From Phytophthora hibernalis (lineage: Eukaryota > Oomycota > Peronosporomycetes > Peronosporales > Peronosporaceae), in contig JAAKBF010000001.1 of assembly GCA_012656075.1 (NCBI GenBank), positions 496,001 through 560,000 on the forward strand: 64,000 nucleotides of DNA, in the 5' to 3' direction. Numbering within the stretch: the stretch's first letter is position 1; each line of letters opens with the position of its first letter. The position numbers and the translations under genes are program-made. The notes below the pieces were generated by a model. It worked only from the letters and a program-made list of their open reading frames with translations, was not told where the DNA came from and did not search any database. Shown in pieces: positions 1 to 9,618 of this stretch.

Positions 1-622
1 TGTACTTGGCCCACGTGACTACCTGAGGCTGAGTAAAGAGCCCAGAGCCCGCCTCGTCAAGCTTCAGCAACCTGAATACTTTGTACGGCGTTTTCCGAGC
101 CACAAGCCACCGCTGGACCAGTTCGGTCTGCACTCGCTTGGCGAAAGCCGCCGTTGTCGGCACCTTCTTCGCCGCTTCAATCATCTTGGCCAGAGCTTCG
201 TCTGTGTAATGAGCCGTGAGTGTCGCGATCAAACTTGCCTTTTTGGTAGGGTTCTTGTTGTTGAAAAGCTTCATGTAGGTGATCCAAGCGTTCAACATCG
301 GACTGCCGAGAATGTCGTCGGCTGCATTGTCGAGCGCTAGCATCTTGAAGACGCTGTTGGTGGAGGTTCCTTTCTGGAGCAAGTCGTCGAGTTTCTCGGC
401 ACTGGGGATGCTGATCTGCCTCTCCTCGTCATTTTCGTTGTTCGTGGACTTGTGAATCTGCGATAGTCTTTTGGTGGGGTTGACATGCCAGTTCTCTATG
501 ACCGAACGAGTGGAAGGTTTGATGTCTGGTGTGGCCATGTCAACTTTTGCTGATGTCGAGACAGCAGTAGTGCTTGCATAGTAGACGGCGACGGCGAGGA
601 GAGTGACACAGGTTATATGCAT
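1..622 (-). CDS. RxLR-like WY-repeat effector, copy 1 (partial)
   Basis: Reads leftward from ATG at 620-622 and runs off the window edge, so only the first ~207 codons are present. The start gives a hydrophobic signal peptide (residues 1-21, core LLAVAVYYAS). It is followed by a degenerate RxLR position, RLSQ (52-55), and DEER (65-68), the layout of host-translocated Peronosporales effectors. The rest is the first WY/LWY helical unit (VFKMLALD, then W and Y in AWITYM) and the start of the second. The T run at 240-244 has five bases and the frame is open across it; copies 2 and 3 have four and are frameshifted there. Expected to be secreted and to act in plant cells; the target cannot be read from sequence. 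Family call is strong, host function is inference. Confidence 0.85.
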   Translation of the reverse strand, partial: MHITCVTLLAVAVYYASTTAVSTSAKVDMATPDIKPSTRSVIENWHVNPTKRLSQIHKSTNNENDEERQISIPSAEKLDDLLQKGTSTNSVFKMLALDNAADDILGSPMLNAWITYMKLFNNKNPTKKASLIATLTAHYTDEALAKMIEAAKKVPTTAAFAKRVQTELVQRWLVARKTPYKVFRLLKLDEAGSGLFTQPQVVTWAKY

Positions 623-745
623 GTTGGCACTTGGTGGGCGTCTGTGAACTGGGCCATCGAAATTCGATTGCCCAGTTCTCAGACTGGTCTCATCACTTGC
701 GGGAGTTTGCGAAGACGATGCACTGTATCGCTGGGATAAATTACT
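1..745. repeat. Recent segmental duplication (copy A of effector locus)
   Basis: This segment aligns almost base for base with 2376-3120: the offset is 2375 before the T run at 240-244 and 2374 after it. Similarity continues past the ATG through about 120 bp of 5' flank (for example tggtctcatcacttgcggga in both), so promoter and gene were copied together. Beyond about 745 the flanks diverge. Confidence 0.85.
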
Positions 746-1536
746 TGATGAGAAGAGGTAGGTACAGTACAACTTGTGTTGGTACAAGCGATGCTATCGA
801 TTGTAATCCGTGTACCGGTAACAACAAAGTTTAATGCAGCGAAAATCAACTTAGTTGCTGTTGAATGCTCTTTTGACTGTGCTAATGAACGATGCGTGTA
901 CCGGTATTGTTAGTACATTGGTTTATTCCAATGATATCCATGTATGTATTGTATTATAGTTTCGCACGTGCTTCTTCAGCTTGGGGATTTCTTGAAAAGA
1001 TTAGATGCCGACACTTGCTATGGATGCCAAAGATCGGGCGTGAAGGTGGCGGCACGAATGGCTACGACCACACGTTGTCAAGGAGTTCTCATAATGTCGC
1101 TTGCGTACACCTGGGAATGAGCGCGAAGGCGGTGTGTACAAGTTGTTCGGCCAGAATCAAGCAACTAATACAAACAAATGAGATGATCCAAAAACATTCC
1201 AGTATTCCTTTGATACAACGGACGACCGAGTTGTTCCTTAAATATTACTACAGTAGGTACCGTATTGCGACATCGGGTGGTAATTTATCGAAATTTATCG
1301 AAATTTATCGCCAATCTGATAAACTGATGGTGACGGGTAGGAAAGGTTCTACTAACGTTACTATAATACGTATTAATAGTAGAAGTACTATTAATATGTA
1401 TTATACTTCAAGTAGTAAACACTTACACGAAGCTTCAGTATTACCGGTAGACTGTAGCTGTGAAGTTACAGTCAATGTCTACAGCAAAATTGACAAGCTC
1501 GCCTCGAGGTTCATCGTATTCGCAATGAGCTTCATC
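746..1536. other. Intergenic, no supported gene
   Basis: AT-rich flank between effector copies 1 and 2. It contains short direct repeats (cgaaatttat three times near 1288-1310), scattered TACCGGTA palindromes and TACTTCAAGTA-like inverted motifs. A 263-codon plus-strand frame (892-1683) crosses it and runs antisense into copy 2, but has no recognisable domain. Confidence 0.5.
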
Positions 1537-2996
1537 TTAGCCCAGGGCATACGCTTTAAAGTACTCATCATACTGCAACCTGTTCGGAGAATCCATTGCC
1601 GCGTTCTCCACGCGCAGAAGCGCATAGACCTCCAAGGGGTTTCTTTCAGCCGCCAGCCAAATTTGAAGCTGCTCCTTCAGTAATTTCGTGGCAACATCCT
1701 TCGTACTTGAAATCTTCTCAGCTGATACGAGTATTCGGGAAAGATTTTTCTCGCCGTAGGCCTTCGTCAGCATCGTCAGCAGATCCATCTTTAGTGCAGG
1801 TTCGACGCTGTTGAAAAAGGTGAGGTAGTTCGCCCAAATAGGGTAAAGTGGGCTTTCAAACAACTTCAACCCCGTTTTGTGGAGGTTGAGCATCTTGAAA
1901 ACGTACACTGGGGGCTTCACGGCCATATGCCATTCCCGCAACAGCTCTACTTCCAATCGTTTCACAAGACTCACTGTTTTCGGGTCAGCGCTCGCCGTTA
2001 TGAGCAAGTTAACCAGGACACCGTCGGTATAGTATTTCCTCATTGTCCCAAGCATTGTATGCTTCGTCCCGTAGTGAATCTTGCGGTAATCGTCTGTGTA
2101 CTTCGTCCAAGCGGTGAACAACGGGTTGTTGAAAAGCATCTCGCCAACTTCATCCAGTCCGAGTAGTTTGAAGACATCAAGCGGCTTCTTCTTCGCTTTC
2201 AGCCAAAGTTGCGTCTGCTCCGCTTGAATTCGTGTCGCAATGACTTTCGTATTTGGGACCTTCTCCGCCGCGATAACCATTTGCACCAGAGTAGCCTCAT
2301 CGTTTTTGTAAATTTTCTTCAGTGCTGAGAACAATGTCGTCTCACTCTTCGGGTTCACCTTGTTGAAATCGTCCATGTACTTGGCCCACGTGACTACCTG
2401 AGGCTGAGTAAAGAGCCCAGAGCCCGCCTCGTCAAGCTTCAGCAACCTGAATACTTTGTACGGCGTTTTCCGAGCCACAAGCCACCGCTGGACCAGTTCG
2501 GTCTGCACTCGCTTGGCGAAAGCCGCCGTTGTCGGCACCTTCTTCGCCGCTTCAATCATCTTGGCCAGAGCTTCGTCTGTGTAATGAGCCGTGAGTGTCG
2601 CGATCAAACTTGCCTTTTGGTAGGGTTCTTGTTGTTGAAAAGCTTCATGTAGGTGATCCAAGCGTTCAACATCGGACTGCCGAGAATGTCGTCGGCTGCA
2701 TTGTCGAGCGCTAGCATCTTGAAGACGCTGTTGGTGGAGGTTCCTTTCTGGAGCAAGTCGTCGAGTTTCTCGGCACTGGGGATGCTGATCTGCCTCTCCT
2801 CGTCATTTTCGTTGTTCGTGGACTTGTGAATCTGCGATAGTCTTTTGGTGGGGTTGACATGCCAGTTCTCTATGACCGAACGAGTGGAAGGTTTGATGTC
2901 TGGTGTGGCCATGTCAACTTTTGCTGATGTCGAGACAGCAGTAGTGCTTGCATAGTAGACGGCGACGGCGAGGAGAGTGACACAGGTTATATGCAT
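1537..2996 (-). CDS. RxLR-like WY-repeat effector, copy 2 (frameshifted in A-run)
   Basis: Single effector gene of about 486 residues once one missing base is allowed for. Start is ATG at 2994-2996 (MHITC), the same as copy 1; an upstream in-frame ATG at 3134 would bury the signal peptide and was not used. Signal peptide 1-21, RLSQ 52-55, DEER 65-68, then four ~90-residue WY/LWY units beginning VFKMLALD, VFRLLKLD, VFKLLGLD and VFKMLNL, each with W..Y in the second helix, plus a partial fifth unit before the stop at 1537. The T run 2615-2618 has four bases against five in copy 1, which stops the frame after NNKNPTK. The remaining 374 codons are open in another frame, so the break is either very recent or a base-calling error. 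Member of a local three-copy family. Confidence 0.82.
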
Positions 2997-3134
2997 GTTG
3001 GCACTTGGTGGGCGTCTGTGAACTGGGCCATCGATGGCCCAGTTTACCAGACTGGTCTCATCACTTGCGGGAGTTTGCGAAAAGATGCTTTGCATCGCAG
3101 GGATTAATATGTTGATGGGAGGAGATAGGTTCAC

Positions 3135-4281
3135 GGTACAAGCGATGATAACTTATCATCGCTATCATTGATAAGCAGACGTACATGTACTACCGGTACA
3201 ACTGTAGGCCCTTACTAGGGCCTAGTACCGGTACTGTATATACCGGTACATGTAAAGGCCTTAGCGGGAATTTAAGAACATGACGAACTGATGCTTACGA
3301 ACCATCGAAAATTCTAAAATATATAAGTTTCTTTCTCTCGTTAGAAGATTAAAACACTCTCATCCGATGATGTTTACCAGATATACACGAATCGAAAAAA
3401 TTGAGGCATGAAAATGGAGATAATTTTTCTGATGGTCACCGTGCAACGGGTACACATCTCTTTCGTAGTTCAAAGCAACAAAGGGCCCAAAGATACACAA
3501 GACACATGTCATTCCGATAGTGTGCTAAAAAGTTGAAAGTCTAAATGCACATGTCGTCGTTAAAAAACGAAGTTTTTTCGTTTGAATACAAGAAGCACAT
3601 TGGTTTGCTCGAACGATACCCATGCATGTACCAACATCTCCGGACAGGTGTGAACACGATGCGTATCTTGCAAAAATTTATCCGTAAATTTGTGCTTCGC
3701 ATTCGAAAACGTGTAAACTTCCCTTTTTATTGGATCGATTCCTTAGGAAGCACAAGTGAAGCTTCTCAGAGAAAGGCTCCTAATGAAACACTGCCTCGAG
3801 TACGAGTTCCGACCTCCACATCAGCCACACACGTGTATTAATATACCGTAAAGTTCAGATTCAGTAAGACACACCGATTCAATGCGACAGTAGTAGAAAC
3901 TAAACTCAAACATTTTTAAATTTTTACGAGCGTTAAAACTTAAATAAAAAGGCTGCGACAAACCAGAGTCTACTGAAACTTAATACTTGTATGGGGACGT
4001 TACTTCAGACTGGTGAGGTTGTAAGGGATGGGAGCTTCACGACGGCAAAAGAAGAGGGACAGCCATACAATTACCGAGTGGCATTCGCCTCGTGTGCTGA
4101 TGAACTTTCAGATCCAAAGATGGGAAACGAGTTTTTTTAATAATAATAATAAAGGTGAGGTGTATTGTGTTACTTGTGTCTTACAACTTTGAACTCTAAT
4201 CACCATCCCGGACCGGCATGGCCGCCTGATCCAGTCGGATTGGGTCACTGCCCATTCCTCCAGCTTCTCCGTTCCTGTTAC
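3135..4281. other. Intergenic, palindrome-rich
   Basis: No gene supported. 3180-3255 is a cluster of short palindromes (TACCGGTA three times, CCTAGTA and GGGCC elements) just upstream of effector copy 2. A 98-codon plus frame at 3545-3841 has no recognisable feature and ordinary intergenic composition. Confidence 0.5.
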
Positions 4282-4698
4282 TCATCTACTGCAATCCTCC
4301 GTCCGCTGTCTTCTCTCCAACCATGGCTGCAGGTCATTCCGCATGTGTCGTGCTACTCCTTGCAGCCATCCCACCCGTCCTGCTCCCTCCGCGGTCGTGC
4401 ACATTACACTCGTTCGTGTATCCATCGCCAAGTTCGCCAGCCTGTCGGCCATTTTATTGTTAGCTCGGTAGTGGTGCTGCCAACTCTGCACTTGGCATTC
4501 ATCCGCTAGTCGCCGCGTCTTGATGTACAATGCCTGTAGCTTCTTCGCTTTGGGCATTCTCCGTTCCTTCAGCATTCCCAGCACCAACGCACTGTCTCCA
4601 ACTACGTGGATGCCCGTCCACCTGCGCAGCACCGCGTACTCCAACATTCTCTGTAATCCTAGCAGCTCAGCTAAATTGTTGGTCGTCGTTGTCAGACC
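4282..4698 (-). pseudogene. Retroelement RNase H, C-terminal half
   Basis: Minus-strand frame with the second half of an RNase H fold: NNLAELLGL (catalytic Glu), VVGDSALVL (catalytic Asp) and NKMADRLANLAMD (final Asp), ending at a stop at 4282. The frame is cut at its N-terminal side by the pogo-type element beginning at 4701. The first half lies on the same strand at 6453-6640. The parent was probably a non-LTR or LTR retrotransposon RNase H, but no reverse transcriptase remains in the window. Confidence 0.75.
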
Positions 4699-4700
4699 TA

Positions 4701-4725
4701 CAGCAACGGACAGAATGCAACTGCC
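4701..4725 (+). repeat. Left terminal inverted repeat
   Basis: Begins cagcaacggacagaatgcaa; exact reverse complement of 6426-6450. Preceded by TA. Confidence 0.92.
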
Positions 4726-4869
4726 GCCAAGCTAACTGCCACCCCTCTGATTCGGAACATAGACACTGCGTATTGTCCCTAAATCCGCCAATCAGTTTTT
4801 GCTTTTTACGTTTTTCTACCAATCATCACACAGGCTCCGAAATCAATTCAGTGGCTATCAGTCGGTAAA

Positions 4870-6311
4870 ATGGAGGCAGCCAGCAGCATCGAAGAGCCCC
4901 CAGATGAAGCCAGCGCCTCGGTAGTGACCCTGCAGGCAATAAGTGCGCAGATTAGTACAGGCAAACAACATCGCAAACACTACAGCATGAAGAAGAAGAG
5001 AGCGGTGCTTCGCGCGACGGAGGGCATGAGTGAGCGAGAGGCGGCCAGGACGCAAGGAATCCCCGATGGACGCTCAACGATTGGCGCAAGTCTGCCGACC
5101 ACATATTCGGCTACAAAGGGAGCGAGAAAATGCTGTCCCGCACCCCTGGACGGCGTGAGCTTGTTCCCTTTGGAATCGAGTTGATAACATTCATGAAGGA
5201 CACCCGCCGTGACAGCAGGTGCTCACAGCCAAAACCATGGCGAGCTTCGTACGCGACGTGTATCCAGATTGGCTTGAAAGCTACATTCAGGGGAAGAAGG
5301 ACACAGCGACAGCGTACGAGTCGCTGCTTCGGCTACTTCGTCGCTTCGCTTATCGACATGGCTTCGTTCAGCGTACGCCCAGTGGACTAAAGGTAAACTG
5401 CTCTTCAATTGTAGGATTTGACGCTGTAGTGTCGTATTGGGCATATAAATGTATTAATGGTGTTATTTAACTGTGACATTGCTCTTACACTGTACAGGAG
5501 AAGCTGTCGGACCTTATTGTCGTTCGAGATGAGTTTGCTCAGTCATTTAAGAAGAGATACAGTGGATTCGACGCCAGTGAGGTGTACAATACCGACGAGA
5601 CAGGCATTTACTATGACACTCCACCGTCTACCATGCTATCAGAGAGAGGTAAGTCCGCATCTATTACAGCGGAGCAGAAGCATTCGGCGCGGCTGACCGC
5701 CGTCTGTACAATTTGTGCCGACGGTAGGAAGCTGCCTCTCCTCTTTATCGTTCGTGGCGAACCGGGAGGTACAATCGAGCAGAGCGAGCTCCAAACCTAA
5801 CCAAAAGGTATGTATTCATACATGGCTACATTTTCATGATTGATATTCTAACTGTGCTCTTAAATACTGTGATACAGGGCACGTCTATACAGTGCAAAAG
5901 AAGGCATGGATGGATTCGCGCGTGTGGTTGTTTTACCTGCGCTCCTTACTGTACTGGCACATATCTGGCCCCTCGTTTCTGTTAGTTGACAACCTCGACT
6001 GTCATGTGTCTGAGGAGTCAGAGGACGTTCTAGCAGACGAGATGCTAACCATCCTCCAGCCACTACCCAAAAATTCGACCTCTGTATGCCAGCCTTTGGA
6101 TGTTGGCGTGATGGGGCCGTTGAAATCCAAGCTGAAGGCGCTTTGGATGCTAGAACGACCACCACCACTGCGAGATGGAGAGAAACGTGCAAAGAAGACC
6201 GCCAAGGACAAGCGCTTGGAGACGATCAAGCGAACGATCAAGGCGTGGGACGCAATTGAGCCGGAGACGATCATCAAGTCGTTTAACAAAGCTCTTCTTA
6301 CTAATTTTTAG
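4870..6311 (+). pseudogene. pogo-type transposase, degenerate
   Basis: N-terminal helix-turn-helix region (YSMKKKRAVLRATEGMSERE), then a DNA-binding linker read in another frame (WRKSADHIFGYKGSEK), then the DDE core. The core acidic residues are visible in YNTDETGIYYD (near 5582), LLVDNLDCHVS (near 5985) and QPLDVGVMGPLK (near 6095), i.e. a DDD pogo catalytic set. Two GT-AG introns are supported by frame continuity: 5393-5497 (phase 0) and 5808-5877. Breaks: one-base shifts near 5069 and near 5214, and an in-frame TAA (about 5798-5800) just before the second intron where the family has a Tyr. The element is therefore probably non-autonomous now. The last exon is open for about 145 codons to a stop at 6311. 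Confidence 0.85.
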
Positions 6312-6425
6312 CAAAATACAGTTGCCTCCTTATTTTGCCTCAGTTTGTGTGTAAATTTTAGATAAACTCAAATCGTCAATGATATTTTTTATCCAATGGC
6401 ATTGTACCTCTGTTCAAACAGAGCT

Positions 6426-6450
6426 GGCAGTTGCATTCTGTCCGTTGCTG
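6426..6450 (-). repeat. Right terminal inverted repeat
   Basis: Ends tctgtccgttgctg and is followed by TA at 6451-6452; perfect inverted match to 4701-4725. Confidence 0.92.
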
Positions 6451-6452
6451 TA

Positions 6453-6640
6453 ACGCTGTTGCCGCTGCCCATACCACTTCTGCTCTGTCTCCATTGAGCG
6501 CTAGAATGACACTCTCACTTCCGCCTGGCCCCGGATTGCCCCGAGACCCACTATCGAAGAAACTAATTCGGACTTCCGTCGTGCGACTCGGGCCGACTCC
6601 TGCACCTTGCTCCGTTCTCCATTGACAGCAAATGAAACTA
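6453..6640 (-). pseudogene. Retroelement RNase H, N-terminal half
   Basis: Minus strand carries FFDSGSRGNPGPGG, the first beta-strand of RNase H with its catalytic Asp, followed by SVIL and AEVVWAAATAL. It is then interrupted by the transposon at 6450. Upstream the frame meets a stop near 6640 and no further domain is visible, so the retroelement was already a fragment. Confidence 0.75.
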
Positions 6641-7031
6641 GTTTTTAAGGAATGTTTTGTATTATTCCTTCCTGGTTCCTTTTCTACATCGTATAAATTT
6701 TCAAGTCGTCTTGAGGAGGGATGTCATTTTGCAACAAATCATGAAAGGCGGAGAAATTACACCCGAGAGCAGTGACACAACCCGAAGCCGATTTAAGCCC
6801 GCGTGCTGCGCACACGGATCTTTAAACTGCAGGCGTTGTTTCGGCTTGCCGAGCGAGTTGGTTTTCACCCCTCTGTCTCCAGGGATGGGTGGTTTGTACC
6901 TCTTGTAATTGTCTTCTTCCATATTCACCTCTCCCTTTGCCTGTTCCGGTATTTTTTTTAAATATGAATAATAGCAAGTTATTGTTGTCTATGATTCCTT
7001 AGCTAGGAAGCATCATTTTGAAGGCGTCAAC
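6641..7031. other. Intergenic
   Basis: No gene supported. Short ORFs on both strands have no recognisable features. Presumed 3' flank of effector copy 3. Confidence 0.4.
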
Positions 7032-8521
7032 CTAGGACTTATTCCTAGCTGGAGCCCTGCGAAGACGGTCGGAGGCTGAACGATAGTTTTTATACAGCAG
7101 CATGCTCAAATCATTCGCTGCTGCCCCCTCCGCACCGAGCCAATAGAAGACCTCCACAGGGTCTTTCTTAGCTGACAGCCAACGGTCGAGTCGGGAACTT
7201 TGTAGCTCCGAGGCAAGTCTTTTCGTACGTGGAACATTCCACGCCGCAACGAGGAGTTTTGACAGCTCTCGCTCACCGTATACGGTAGCCAATTCCGTAA
7301 GCAGTGTTACGTCCTTCTTGGGGTTGAGATTGCTAAAGTAGACCATAAACCGAGTCCAAGTGCTGAACAGTGGACTGGTAAACAGTTTATCTCCAGTTTC
7401 ATCAAGCCGCAGTAGCTTAAAGACGTGTTCGGGAGCAAATTTGCTGATATACCATTCCCGAATCAGTTCAGGGTGAAATCGTTTCGACATATCCGATGTA
7501 CTCGATATCTTGCCTGCCGCAACAATCATATTTGCAAGAACATCGTCTCTGTAGTACTTCCTCAGTGTTGCGATCGGTGTAAGCTTCGTTCCAAAGTGAA
7601 TCTTGCGGAAATCGTCCGTGTACTTCGTCCAAGCGATGAACAACGGACTGCTCAAAAGCGTCAGACCAACTTCGTCCAGTCCTAATAGTTTGAAGATATC
7701 AGGCGGCTCCTTCTTCGCTTTCAGCCAAAGTTGCGTCTGCTCCGCTTGAATTCGTGTCGCAATGACTTTCGTACTCGGGACTTTCTCCGCCGCGATAACC
7801 ATTTGCACCAGAGTAGCCTCATCGTTTTTGTAAATTTTCTTCAGTGCTGAGAACAATGTCGTCTCACTCTTCGGGTTCACCTTGTTGAAATCGTCCATGT
7901 ACTTGGCCCACGTGACTACCTGAGGCTGAGTAAAGAGCCCAGAGCCCGCCTCGTCAAGCTTCAGCAACCTGAATACTTTGTACGGCGTTTTCCGAGCCAC
8001 AAGCCACCGCTGGACCAGTTCGGTCTGCACTCGCTTGGCGAAAGCCGCCGTTGTCGGCACCTTCTTCGCCGCTTCAATCATCTTGGCCAGAGCTTCGTCT
8101 GTGTAATGAGCCGTGAGTGTCGCGATCAAACTTGCCTTTTGGTAGGGTTCTTGTTGTTGAAAAGCTTCATGTAGGTGATCCAAGCGTTCAACATCGGACT
8201 GCCGAGAATGTCGTCGGCTGCATTGTCGAGCGCTAGCATCTTGAAGACGCTGTTGGTGGAGGTTCCTTTCTGGAGCAAGTCGTCGAGTTTCTCGGCGTTG
8301 GGGATGCTGATCTGCCTCTCCTCGTCAATTTCGTTGTTCGTGGACTTGTGAATCCGCAAGAGCCTTTTGGTGGGGTTGACATGCCAGTTCTCTATGACCA
8401 AACCAGTTGGAACCTGGGCGTCTGGTGAGGTCATGTCGAATTCTGCTGGCGTCCAGGTAGCATCACTGCTTGCATGGAAAACGAAGACAACCAACAGCAT
8501 TGCATAATAGCAGACATGCAT
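7032..8521 (-). CDS. RxLR WY-repeat effector, copy 3 (frameshifted in A-run)
   Basis: Effector of about 496 residues with one missing base. The preferred start is 8521, giving signal peptide MHVCYYAMLLVVFVFHASSD; an in-frame ATG at 8536 adds only MPRGG. It has a canonical RxLR, RLLR (53-56), and DEER (66-69), unlike the RLSQ of copies 1 and 2. Four WY/LWY units plus a C-terminal partial unit and a basic tail (RLRRAPARNKS). The run 8137-8140 has four T where copy 1 has five, giving the same early stop as copy 2. From about 8395 to 7720 it is nearly identical to copy 2, but the signal peptide and last two units differ clearly, so the gene is mosaic. Secreted, host-directed; target unknown. Confidence 0.83.
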
Positions 8522-9130
8522 GCCTCCGCGTGGCATCGTTGGACCTCTGTGTGGATGAGCGCGAACAAGGAACTTCCTGGAGCCGTCGACATCGATTTAC
8601 CAGCTACATTTTCTCTGGATGGTGAGGCGTACCGTATGTTGATGTTTAATCACTTCGGGGTGGTTATAGATGTATTAAAATACATCTACAGTACCTGTGG
8701 CTAACTAAGCAACTGACGAAGTCAAGCCTGTCAAAGAAAACATGTAGGTACCGGTAAGCTTACTGGTGTCCGTTGCGAGCGTTTGCACTGGTGTGCCTAC
8801 ATTGCGAGAATATATAATATCCAGGGTAATGATGATAACGTTAAGCATGAAAAACTCAATGTCCTTCCCTTTACGATACTGGACCGATTCCCGTAGCATT
8901 TTTCCAACAGATTTTCAGTCAAAACCTCGCCTGTACATGTACAGATCGCGTACAAACCGTTGTTTGTGTGTGTATAACGTTAAATTCGGGCAAGATCACC
9001 AACGTTGCGGACGCCATAGTAAAATCAAGTATATTTGCTTTTAGAAACGATTCTAGGCAGTCTAAAAAATGCGGATGCGAAAATAAGCGTGGCCTTTTCT
9101 GTCCATTTATACCTGCGGGAATCGGTTCAC

Positions 9131-9154
9131 GATTATTAAAACGTTTTAATAATC
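9131..9154. repeat. 24-bp perfect palindrome
   Basis: gattattaaaac followed directly by its reverse complement gttttaataatc; no spacer. Confidence 0.85.
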
Positions 9155-9265
9155 TCAAGACGACACTGTCGTTTAGGCAGGCGTACTCTGCTGTAATGTG
9201 GTGACAGCATTCATTCCGAAGGGAATCGCAATTCCCACTTGAATGAACGATGTGCGTACGCATCC

Positions 9266-9301
9266 GCGCAAGTCTTCATCAAAAGTTGATGAAGGCTTGC
9301 A
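9266..9301. repeat. Hairpin-forming inverted repeat
   Basis: Arms gcaagtcttcatcaa and ttgatgaaggcttgc pair at 14 of 15 positions across a 2-base loop, followed by a T-rich run. Confidence 0.7.
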
Positions 9302-9618
9302 TTTTTAAATTAAAATGCGTTGAGTCGTCAACGCTGGTATAATAGAAATGGAAACACAGAATCAAGGTCCTTGCCGCCTCACTTCTTGAGGCTTCCCATT
9401 TTCCCTCACGGTAAAGGAAGTTCACAACTAAATGGTCGCTGCAATACCAATTTGGTCTCTACGGATCCTGTGAGGTGAGAATCTCAAATGAACACCGAGA
9501 TGGCAAAAATCTGTACGCATTGTTGACGGGGTCTAATATACGGCTATGAACATGGTCGCTGGCTCCCGTCACCCGTTGTCCCGATTTACGTGGCTCATAC
9601 TTGCAGCTGGTATACGAC

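Larger units (their letters stand above)
4701..6450 (+). mobile_element. pogo-like (Tc1/mariner superfamily) DNA transposon
   Basis: 1750-bp element with perfect 25-bp terminal inverted repeats (4701-4725 and 6426-6450) starting with CAG, flanked by TA on both sides (4699-4700 and 6451-6452), the target-site duplication typical of Tc1/mariner. It carries a degenerate transposase on the plus strand. It is inserted into an RNase H frame; removing the element and one TA brings the two RNase H halves back into one reading frame, which fixes the boundaries to the base. Confidence 0.92.
8522..9618. other. Intergenic with several hairpins
   Basis: No gene supported. Contains inverted repeats near 8668-8690 (tagatgtatt / aatacatcta), 9131-9154 and 9266-9301, and an imperfect one near 9208-9247. 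They may be remnants of small inverted-repeat elements or the 5' regulatory region of effector copy 3. Confidence 0.5.

Noticed and set aside
892..1683. 263-codon plus-strand ORF
   Set aside because: No domain, odd composition, and its last part is antisense to effector copy 2.
1537..3134. Reading effector copy 2 as two separate genes
   Set aside because: Copy 1 has a continuous frame through the same site; the second frame has no signal peptide of its own and continues the repeat units.
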